Origin: Candidatus Pacebacteria bacterium UBA1364
GTDB taxonomy: Bacteria > Patescibacteriota > Microgenomatia > UBA1400 > PJMF01
Length of the DNA: 55,870 nucleotides
Assembly: GCA_002306345.1 (NCBI GenBank)
Contig: DBRQ01000009.1
Coordinates: forward strand, 1-55,870
Direction of reading: 5' to 3'
The position numbers were made by a program, and so were the translations under genes. Shown here piece after piece: positions 50,462-55,870 of this stretch (positions within the stretch are counted from its first letter, which is position 1; each line of letters starts with the position of its first letter). The notes below the pieces were generated by a model, which was not told where the DNA came from, did no database searches, and worked only from the letters and a program-made list of their open reading frames with translations.

Positions 50462-52858
50462 ATGCGAAACTTTTTTGTTCATTCTAATGAGTTCAAAGAA
50501 CAAAACAAACGTCCAATGGTTGCAGCGATGCTAGCTGTGTTTTTTGGTCCGCTTGGTTTTCACAGGTTTTATCTGAAACGTTATACCTCTGGCTTAATTT
50601 TTTTTATTTCTACTGTTCTGTCATCCGGTGCACTTATGGTAATAACAATTCCAATCTCATGGATTGAAGCAATCTATTATGCCTATATTCAACAAAAAAG
50701 GGTGAATAAACAAAAAGCTCAAAGAATAGATAGTAATAATACAAATGCGACAAATTTTGCTAATCTTTTTTCTAATTATGGAGCAGGAGACTCTACGGAT
50801 GAGAATGGTATTCCAGACATTAAACATTATCAAATACCTGCCATTTCCCCTGCTTTAGAGAAACAACTAAGTTCATTGCAAGGAATTGTTGCTTCATTGG
50901 AGGATCAATCAAAAAATTTATTGCAATCTAATTATGATTTGCAGAAAGCATATAAGGTTGATTACCACAAAGAGCTTAATGAGAATCAGTTTTTGGCAGC
51001 AACTAATATTGATGGGCCAATGCTCGTCATTGCTGGTGCCGGTAGTGGCAAAACTAGAACCTTAACTTATAGAGTAAGTTACCTTTTAGAGAATGGTGTC
51101 AAACCTCATAGAATTTTGCTTTTAACTTTTACTCGTAAGGCTGCTAATGAAATGTTAGATCGTGTGACTCAATTAACCAATAATCAATCAGCCAAAATGG
51201 TAGACGGTGGAACATTTCATGCCTTCGCTAATAAAGTTTTGCGTAAATACGCCAGACTTATTGATATCGAGCCAAACTTTACTATCATAGATAGCAGTGA
51301 CTCTGCAGACGCAATTAATTTGGTTCGTCACGCATTAAACATTAAAAAGAAAAAAGATGAGCTCTTTCCTAAAAAAACACAGCTGCAAAACATTATTTCT
51401 GGTTCTAGAAACAAATCACTTTCTATTGAGGAATATGTAAAAAAAGAATATCCGCGATTTACTCCGCACATAGATGTTATAGAGCAGATTGCTCGGGCAT
51501 ATCACGAATACAAAAGGACTACTAATATTTTTGATTACGATGATCTTTTGGAAGTATTTCTTGAGAAAATGAAGTCTAATGCAGACTTTTGCAAACAGGT
51601 GCAGAGTAGTTATGATTATGTCCTAATTGATGAGTATCAGGACACTAATATAACGCAAGCAGAGTTAATTGGAGTTTTAGCAAAAAATCATAATAATATT
51701 TTTGTGGTGGGTGATGATGCACAAAGTATCTATGCTTTTAGGGGAGCAAATTTTGTCAATATCCTCAAATTCCATGAGCAATTTCCAGGGGCAAAAGTCG
51801 TTAAACTCAACGAAAATTATAGAAGCAATCAAGAAATTCTCAATTTTTCGAATGCAGTAATAAATGAGGCAACATTAGGCTATAAGAAATCTCTATATTC
51901 ACAGAAAAATGCTGGATATAAACCGCAAGTGTATCGATTTGCCGATGAGTTAAGAGAAGCATCTTGGATAGCAGATGAAATTGAAAAAGAACACGATTCT
52001 GGAAATAAACTCAAAAATATTGCTGTATTATTTAGAGCGTTTTACCATAGCAACTTTCTTCAAGCTGAATTAATGAAACGTAATATTCCTTTTGTGACAG
52101 TGGGTGGAATAAAATTTGTTGAGCGAAAACACGTCAAAGACGTCATGGCATATTTACGTGTTACTGCAAATTTTAAAGATTCATTGGCTTGGAATCGCAT
52201 TTTAACAATGATTCCTAATATTGGAGATAAAACGGCAGCAGATATTTCACTTCAAATTAGGAAACAAGAATTTAATGCAACTGGTTTTACAAAAAAGAAT
52301 TTTTATACGGACTTAGTTAACTTATTATCGTTATTGCAGTCGATTAAAGAGGCACCAGAGATTAAAGAAAAAATTTCCAAAATTATTCAATATTATCTCC
52401 CATATCTAGAAGCAACAGAGGAAAATGCTGCCATACGCAAGTTTGATCTTGATGCTTTGCAAGCATTATCAGAAAAATACAAAAATGCTCAGGACTTTAT
52501 TAATGATTTCTCACTTGATCCACCTAACCAGGCTTTTCAAAACAAAGAAGTTGATAAAGTTGAGAAAATAGACGACTATATTACACTCTCAACAATACAT
52601 TCTGCTAAAGGCTTAGAATGGCATACTGTGTTTGTGATAGAAGCCATTGATGGCTTATTGCCTAGTCATCATAGTCTTAATACTTTAAACGAGATAGACG
52701 AAGAGAGAAGACTATTTTATGTTGCTATTACTCGTGCTAAAGAACGACTAGCTATCACACTTCCTCATTATAGTATGGGATATAGTGCGTTTTTTAGTTT
52801 GCCATCAAGATTTTTAGCTGGACAATCTAGAGAATATTTTGATTTCTCTGATCGGTAA
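50462..52858 (+). CDS. TM2 membrane domain fused to a UvrD/PcrA superfamily 1 helicase
   Basis: A 798 aa protein from ATG 50462. Residues about 15-75 are a TM2 domain: two helices around the conserved FFGPLGFHRFYLKRYTSG turn. A linker with a possible coiled coil (131-165, ALEKQLSSLQGIVASLEDQS) leads to a full helicase: Q motif LNENQF (Q176), Walker A AGAGSGKT 191-198, LLTFTRKAANEML, Walker B LIDEYQDTN, GDDAQSIYAFRGA, STIHSAKGLEWHTVFV and RRLFYVAITRAKERL. The body alone is the size of PcrA. The helicase would be held at the inner membrane face. TAAACT 9 nt upstream of ATG 50462 supports that start over TTG 50435. Confidence 0.88.
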   Translation: MRNFFVHSNEFKEQNKRPMVAAMLAVFFGPLGFHRFYLKRYTSGLIFFISTVLSSGALMVITIPISWIEAIYYAYIQQKRVNKQKAQRIDSNNTNATNFANLFSNYGAGDSTDENGIPDIKHYQIPAISPALEKQLSSLQGIVASLEDQSKNLLQSNYDLQKAYKVDYHKELNENQFLAATNIDGPMLVIAGAGSGKTRTLTYRVSYLLENGVKPHRILLLTFTRKAANEMLDRVTQLTNNQSAKMVDGGTFHAFANKVLRKYARLIDIEPNFTIIDSSDSADAINLVRHALNIKKKKDELFPKKTQLQNIISGSRNKSLSIEEYVKKEYPRFTPHIDVIEQIARAYHEYKRTTNIFDYDDLLEVFLEKMKSNADFCKQVQSSYDYVLIDEYQDTNITQAELIGVLAKNHNNIFVVGDDAQSIYAFRGANFVNILKFHEQFPGAKVVKLNENYRSNQEILNFSNAVINEATLGYKKSLYSQKNAGYKPQVYRFADELREASWIADEIEKEHDSGNKLKNIAVLFRAFYHSNFLQAELMKRNIPFVTVGGIKFVERKHVKDVMAYLRVTANFKDSLAWNRILTMIPNIGDKTAADISLQIRKQEFNATGFTKKNFYTDLVNLLSLLQSIKEAPEIKEKISKIIQYYLPYLEATEENAAIRKFDLDALQALSEKYKNAQDFINDFSLDPPNQAFQNKEVDKVEKIDDYITLSTIHSAKGLEWHTVFVIEAIDGLLPSHHSLNTLNEIDEERRLFYVAITRAKERLAITLPHYSMGYSAFFSLPSRFLAGQSREYFDFSDR

Positions 52859-52863
52859 CCTTT

Positions 52864-53193
52864 ATGTTTTATAAAATTTGGAAAACCAGTCTTATTTTCT
52901 TTTTTGTCTTAGTTTGTTTACATTTTCTCAAAGATATTACTCAAGATATATTAAGTGTTCCAACAGTTTTAGATAATCTTGGGAATATTGAAGAAAATAT
53001 TAATTATTTTCCCATGTGGCTCACTTGGTTATATCATTGGGCTTGGGTAAATGCTTTTTTTGCAGAGTTAGCGATTATTTTATTAATCCCGTTGAAATTT
53101 AAAGAAACATCTTTCAATAAAAAAGATTTGTTAATAGTTGTTTGTTTGTCTTATATACTTGTGATGACAGCTATTGCTTATTTTCTACAATAA
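52864..53193 (+). CDS. Small membrane protein, 109 aa
   Basis: Three predicted helices (about residues 8-23, 55-75 and 87-107) with a soluble outer loop after the first (LSVPTVLDNLGNIEEN). No family recognised. It begins 5 nt after the TM2-helicase stop and is almost certainly in the same transcript, so a second membrane component may accompany the membrane-held helicase. Only 1 nt separates its stop from the stop of the convergent hydrolase. Confidence 0.6.
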   Translation: MFYKIWKTSLIFFFVLVCLHFLKDITQDILSVPTVLDNLGNIEENINYFPMWLTWLYHWAWVNAFFAELAIILLIPLKFKETSFNKKDLLIVVCLSYILVMTAIAYFLQ

Positions 53194-53194
53194 A

Positions 53195-54055
53195 TTAGCT
53201 CATTAGAGATCTAATAATTTCTTCTTCGCAATTTTTTCTAAATAAATGCCCACCGTTCTCATTAATAAAAAGTTCACTATTTGGTATTTGTGATTGATAA
53301 TATTTACCCATATTTAGAGAAACATTTTTATCTTTTGCTCCATACCAAAGATAAACATTTGTTTTAATATCACTTAATTTAAATCCCCAATCATCGGTAT
53401 AGATTTTTAAGTCTAGTGCTGGACCTTTAATACCTTGCCGATAAGCTTCTTTGCTAGAAGCAAAATTACTCATTTCTTTTTTATTTTTAAGCATTTGTCT
53501 ATCTTCTTTTGCTTGAAAACCGACCACTTTTCCAATTATTGGTAGATATTTAAATTCTAAAGCTCCAACCAAAGAAGCCAATGTTCTTAAGAATGGAAAC
53601 TGATGATAATTATTCCAGCCAATTCTTGACATGAAAAATATTCCTTTGGTTATTTCTTTAGAAATGATAGGAGATAATCCAACGACAATGGCAGCTTTAG
53701 TAACTCTGTTTTTTAATTGGTATGCACAAACAGCGGCGTATGGTCCGCCACCAGAAACTCCCATCACAGCAAACCTTTTAATTTTTAATTGATCGGCTAA
53801 TTCAACAACGTCGTTTGGCCAATTAAGCAAAGTCCTGTTTGCCTTGTAAGTTGATAAGCCAAATCCTGGTCTGTCTGGAGAAATTACTCTTATACCAAGC
53901 TTTTTTGCTGATATATCCAATTCAGCACCAGAAAGACGTGATGCTGGCCAACCATGAAAGTAAAAGAGTGGTTTGCCATTATGATCACCATATTCACAGT
54001 AAGCAAGTTTTCTGCCGTCTTTAAGCTTAACAATGGAATTTGTATTTTTAGGCAT
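53195..54055 (-). CDS. Alpha/beta-hydrolase fold protein
   Basis: A 286 aa serine hydrolase. LFYFHGWPASRL supplies the oxyanion HGW, VMGVSGGGPYAAV the nucleophile elbow (Ser), LWYGAKDKNVS the acidic residue, and NENGGHLF the His. The substrate is unknown; it could be an esterase, lipase or haloalkane-type enzyme. TATAAT at 54072-54077 sits 1 nt before one ATG (54070) and 16 nt before ATG 54055; the latter is chosen because the former would lie at or before the transcript start. It is the last protein gene before the hairpin-rich right edge. Confidence 0.85.
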   Translation of the reverse strand: MPKNTNSIVKLKDGRKLAYCEYGDHNGKPLFYFHGWPASRLSGAELDISAKKLGIRVISPDRPGFGLSTYKANRTLLNWPNDVVELADQLKIKRFAVMGVSGGGPYAAVCAYQLKNRVTKAAIVVGLSPIISKEITKGIFFMSRIGWNNYHQFPFLRTLASLVGALEFKYLPIIGKVVGFQAKEDRQMLKNKKEMSNFASSKEAYRQGIKGPALDLKIYTDDWGFKLSDIKTNVYLWYGAKDKNVSLNMGKYYQSQIPNSELFINENGGHLFRKNCEEEIIRSLMS

Positions 54056-54071
54056 AAATGGAACAAACATG

Positions 54072-54077
54072 ATTATA
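54072..54077 (-). promoter_or_regulatory. -10 box for the hydrolase gene
   Basis: TATAAT on the minus strand, back to back with a plus-strand TATAAT at 54104-54109. Confidence 0.55.
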
Positions 54078-54080
54078 TAC

Positions 54081-54099
54081 TGTCTCATTTGTCTCATTT
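54081..54099. repeat. Short direct repeat between divergent promoters
   Basis: TGTCTCATTT followed at once by GTCTCATTT; two near-identical units between the divergent -10 boxes, possibly an operator. Confidence 0.4.
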
Positions 54100-54103
54100 T
54101 CAG

Positions 54104-54109
54104 TATAAT
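54104..54109 (+). promoter_or_regulatory. -10 box of a possible small transcript
   Basis: TATAAT with TGTCTC 17 nt upstream. It would start a transcript near 54116 that ends at the palindrome 54168-54205 and has no protein start of note. Confidence 0.45.
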
Positions 54110-54143
54110 CACCTCTAGCAGATGATGGTATTATAACGACGTA

Positions 54144-54168
54144 GGGTTCCAGACCCACCTGTTCCGCA
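54144..54168 (+). other. Candidate right attachment site A (tRNA-Ser 3'-end copy)
   Basis: Matches 35874-35898 at 20 of 25 ungapped positions, including GGGTTC and TTCCGCA at the ends. Confidence 0.45.
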
Positions 54169-54205
54169 TTGAAAAAAAGATTGAATATTCAATCTTTTTT
54201 TCAAT
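54168..54205. repeat. 38-bp perfect palindrome
   Basis: ATTGAAAAAAAGATTGAAT followed directly by its exact reverse complement. It can form a 19-bp hairpin or cruciform, with seven T on the downstream arm, so it may work as a terminator in both directions. Confidence 0.9.
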
Positions 54206-54241
54206 GAAGATAGGTGCTTGAGATGAAAGCCTTTGGTTCGC

Positions 54242-54294
54242 TTATTGAGCTAAATAATGCACACGAGCGAAGCGAGGCGCATTATGCTCAATAA
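54242..54294. repeat. 16-bp hairpin with a 3-nt bulge and a GAGCGAAGCGAG loop
   Basis: TTATTGAGC-(TAA)-ATAATGC pairs with GCATTAT-GCTCAATAA. The 18-nt loop contains CGAGCGAAGCGAG, and a related CGAGCTTGCAAAGCGAG follows the hairpin. Confidence 0.8.
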
Positions 54295-54319
54295 TTCGAG
54301 CTTGCAAAGCGAGATGTCT

Positions 54320-54333
54320 CCGCCCCTTCTGCA
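54320..54333 (+). other. Candidate right attachment site B
   Basis: CCGCCCCTTCTGCA matches the tRNA-Ser end at 35885-35898 in 13 of 14 positions, in an A+T-rich region where such C runs are rare. Confidence 0.45.
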
Positions 54334-54389
54334 TATGAAAATTAAATAAGCATCGGTGGCTCCTTAATCCGAAATTTTATTTCAATAAA

Positions 54390-54584
54390 TTAATATTTAA
54401 GGAAAAAAAGTTTATCCACCGATGTTTTTAAAGTTTTGGCAACCTCATAAGCCAACTTTAAGGACGGGTTGTATTTTCCTTGTTCCAAAAAAACGATTGT
54501 TTCGCGTCGCACTCCAGTTTTTTTTGCTACGTCTTCTTGAGTAAGATGGAGCTTTGTACGTATTTCTTTAATTCTATTTTCCAT
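54390..54584 (-). CDS. XRE-family helix-turn-helix regulator
   Basis: A 64 aa Cro/C1-type regulator: MENRIKEIRTKLHLTQEDVA, then KKTGVRRETIVFLEQGKYNP and LKTSVDKLFFLKY. ATG 54584 is used; the frame extends upstream without a credible start. It begins 4 nt after the stop of the DUF2178-like membrane protein gene. Such tiny XRE proteins with an adjacent membrane protein are a recurring pair in bacteria and archaea, and the regulator probably controls its partner. Confidence 0.88.
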   Translation of the reverse strand: MENRIKEIRTKLHLTQEDVAKKTGVRRETIVFLEQGKYNPSLKLAYEVAKTLKTSVDKLFFLKY

Positions 54585-54588
54585 AAAA

Positions 54589-55140
54589 TTATTTTGTGCA
54601 TGCCACACTTGGAGCTGGAAAAGCTGGGTGGCCGTGCTGAACCCATTGCCCATTCTGACAAATCCAATTATCTTCAGCACTAAAAAGTTTCAAACCAGAA
54701 AAGGCTACCATAAGTATTAAGACAATTCCAATAATTATATAAAGTTTTCTGTTTTTGGCAAAAGTAGCTTTATCAAGATAACGAAAAATGAGTGAATATA
54801 AAATCATCAAAAAACAAACTGAATATGCTAGAGTTGTGGCAATTGGTAAAAAAGACGGATTCAGATCTTGTTGGGCATACAAAATAATCATAACTATGAC
54901 GGCAAATGTATTGAAAATTTGAATCGCCCACCTTGCAGCATCACCACCTATTTTATAATCCCTCTCATCAGCAAGAAACTCATTCTTTAATTTACTGCGC
55001 AAATAAAATAGAAGCGATGAAGAAAGGACAATCCCAATAATTGGTAACAAATAATTTCGAAAGATAATAGACTGACTAACTAAAATTGCTAAAAAGCTTA
55101 TTACTATTAATCGTATATATTTATATTTTTTTATTGTCAT
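54589..55140 (-). CDS. DUF2178-like membrane protein
   Basis: A 183 aa protein with about five hydrophobic helices. The cytoplasmic loop KLKNEFLADERDYKIGGDAA has the D-E-R-D-x-x-I motif typical of DUF2178/DUF3796 membrane proteins paired with XRE regulators. The last 25 residues (WICQNGQWVQHGHPAFPAP) form a short outer tail with a Cys, Trp and His cluster that is unusual for the family. Function unknown. It is first in a two-gene operon with the XRE gene. Confidence 0.75.
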   Translation of the reverse strand: MTIKKYKYIRLIVISFLAILVSQSIIFRNYLLPIIGIVLSSSLLFYLRSKLKNEFLADERDYKIGGDAARWAIQIFNTFAVIVMIILYAQQDLNPSFLPIATTLAYSVCFLMILYSLIFRYLDKATFAKNRKLYIIIGIVLILMVAFSGLKLFSAEDNWICQNGQWVQHGHPAFPAPSVACTK

Positions 55141-55204
55141 ATTTTTATGTTTCTAATAAGTTACCCAATGTTATATTATTCTAACATTTCTGTCAAACAT
55201 AATT

Positions 55205-55399
55205 TTGTTTACCTATAAGAGAGTAAACAATTCGCGTCTAAGGTTTTGTTTTTTTATTGGGGCGGTTATACTGTCAGCACTCTTTAAAAAATACTTTAAC
55301 TTAATGGATAGTGTCTTTTTTAATGTAGCCTACAAAATCTTCAAAGAGTTAGCTCTACAATTTGACAATCGGGATTTTGGTGCCTGGCTAAATAGTTAA
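55205..55399 (+). CDS. Doubtful small ORF, 64 aa
   Basis: TTG start; one hydrophobic stretch (RFCFFIGAVILSALF) then YFNLMDSVFFNVAYKIF and a polar end. The composition is protein-like and faintly recalls the start of a PAP2-type membrane protein, but there is no good initiator or ribosome site, and the first bases sit in an inverted repeat (TTGTTTAC/GTAAACAA, 55205-55230). It may be a fragment. Confidence 0.25.
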   Translation: MFTYKRVNNSRLRFCFFIGAVILSALFKKYFNLMDSVFFNVAYKIFKELALQFDNRDFGAWLNS

Positions 55400-55423
55400 A
55401 TTTTGCACATTTTTCTGAAAAGA

Positions 55424-55870
55424 TTAGGATTCATTTTTTGGAATCTTTAACGCCATTTGTTCGCGTACAGCTTCAACAATAGGGATGCATGCATTTCTGG
55501 CGACTTGCGAACCAGCACGAAGAATTTCTCCGATGTCAGCGTTTTCGAAAGTTGTACGACGTTGGCGTACTGGTTCCAAAAAATCATTAAGAACTTGCTC
55601 AAGGCGATTTTTTAATACTACGTCACCCAAACCACCTTGGCGATATTGTTTGGCCAATTCTTCAACTTCTTGTTGATTGGGATCGAAAGCTCTCAAGTAC
55701 ACAAAGACTGGATTGTTGTCGGGGTCACCAGGATCTTCTACACGCAAATGATTGGGATCAGTAAACATCTTTTGCACTTTTTGCTTCACTGTTTCAGCAT
55801 TGTCGTTAAGTTGAATAGTGTTATTCAAACTCTTTGACATTTTAGCTTTGCCATCGGTACCAACGAGTCG
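55424..55870 (-). CDS. trpS: Tryptophanyl-tRNA synthetase, C-terminal part (partial at window edge)
   Basis: Class I aminoacyl-tRNA synthetase that charges tRNA-Trp. The frame is open to the window's last base; the visible part begins RLVGTDGKAKMSKSLNN, which holds the KMSKS catalytic loop, then VKQKVQKMFTDPNHLRVEDP, VFVYLRAF, EELAKQYRQGGLGDVVLKNR and a C-terminal helix (ADIGEILRAGSQVAR). These are the TrpS C-terminal features. The N-terminal Rossmann half with HIGH lies outside. Confidence 0.95.
   Translation of the reverse strand, partial: RLVGTDGKAKMSKSLNNTIQLNDNAETVKQKVQKMFTDPNHLRVEDPGDPDNNPVFVYLRAFDPNQQEVEELAKQYRQGGLGDVVLKNRLEQVLNDFLEPVRQRRTTFENADIGEILRAGSQVARNACIPIVEAVREQMALKIPKNES

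Larger units (their letters stand above)
54116..54205 (+). ncRNA. Candidate small RNA with a tRNA-3'-like segment
   Basis: About 90 nt between a plus-strand TATAAT and a strong palindrome. It contains a T-arm/acceptor-like stretch (54144-54168) but I cannot fold a complete tRNA: no matching 5' acceptor strand is found. It may equally be an attachment-site relic. Confidence 0.25.
35897..54333. mobile_element. Putative integrated genomic island (about 18.4 kb) at tRNA-Ser
   Basis: Evidence: a tRNA-Ser 3' end at the left edge with imperfect copies at the right edge; a large serine recombinase 1 kb inside; a terminase/methyltransferase packaging block; defence-like cargo; more A+T-rich codon use with AGA-dominated arginine than in flanking genes; and housekeeping genes on both sides (rarA, trpS). 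No structural phage genes are present. Uncertain points: serine recombinases do not usually use tRNA 3' ends, and the exact right edge could be near 54168 or 54333. Confidence 0.55.

Noticed and set aside
54060..54168. Complete tRNA using GGAACAA near 54061 as 5' acceptor strand
   Set aside because: The span of about 108 nt is too long, the D and anticodon arms do not form, and the 5' part lies in the hydrolase start region.
1..55870. Alternative code with TGA as Gly (Gracilibacteria/SR1)
   Set aside because: TGA ends intact genes at family-typical lengths, for example at 3683, 6382, 16306, 31531 and 32129, and no gene has internal TGA with continuing homology except the decayed remnant.
1..55870. 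Genome-wide TAG recoding
   Set aside because: TAG closes intact genes at 23376 (methyltransferase), 36971, 39147 (terminase) and 48201; only the GT4 case looks interrupted, so a local mutation is simpler.
1..55870. CRISPR array or cas genes
   Set aside because: No regularly spaced direct repeats and no Cas proteins were found; the RecB-like nuclease at 3240-3500 belongs to a helicase fusion, not Cas4.

Overview
The window is A+T-rich bacterial chromosome with short intergenic gaps and mostly TAA stops. The compact housekeeping set, small proteins and nearly leaderless promoters (a -10 box 6-11 nt before the start codon, no Shine-Dalgarno) fit a Candidate Phyla Radiation (Patescibacteria) member. 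That placement is inference; no rRNA or ribosomal protein is present to fix it. TGA and TAA act as ordinary stops, so the TGA=Gly code of Gracilibacteria/SR1 does not apply.

Layout. 1-9037: tRNA-dihydrouridine synthase end (dus), UvrD helicase-RecB nuclease fusion, RmlC-like cupin, M29 aminopeptidase, methionine aminopeptidase (map), primary sigma factor (rpoD), an EEP phosphohydrolase and a CmpB-type membrane protein. 9038-10151: decay zone with two REP-like hairpins, tRNA-Asn(GTT) and a gene remnant with in-frame stops. 10152-18016: small unknown protein, methyltransferase-glycosyltransferase gene cut by an in-frame TAG, Ca2+-type P-ATPase, MFS transporter, GT-C glycosyltransferase. 18147-28138: ATP-grasp protein, DEAD-box helicase, tandem ATP-grasp protein, methyltransferase, thiol/membrane operon, LCP cell-wall ligase and membrane protein. 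28282-35896: queA, RecD-like helicase, rluB-type pseudouridine synthase, HAD phosphatase, typA/bipA, rarA, tRNA-Arg with the rare anticodon GCG, a small acidic protein and tRNA-Ser(CGA).

35897 to about 54333 looks like an integrated genomic island. Its left edge is the 3' end of tRNA-Ser, and two imperfect copies of that 3' end lie at its right edge (54144-54168, 54320-54333). It carries a large serine recombinase, a phage packaging/modification module (terminase large subunit, small-terminase-like HTH protein, ParB-methyltransferase) with no capsid, portal or tail genes, and a cargo block of probable defence genes. The cargo has a tightly packed four-gene operon (SF1 helicase, triple zinc-ribbon/HTH protein, P-loop kinase-like protein, HEPN/DUF4209-like protein), a convergent second HEPN-like protein, a GIY-YIG-like nuclease candidate, and a UvrD/PcrA helicase with an N-terminal TM2 membrane domain. 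The TM2-helicase and the four-gene operon are the best candidates for an undescribed system.

The chromosome resumes with an XRE regulator/DUF2178-like membrane pair and the end of trpS. Functional calls rest on motifs read by eye; no homology search was possible.
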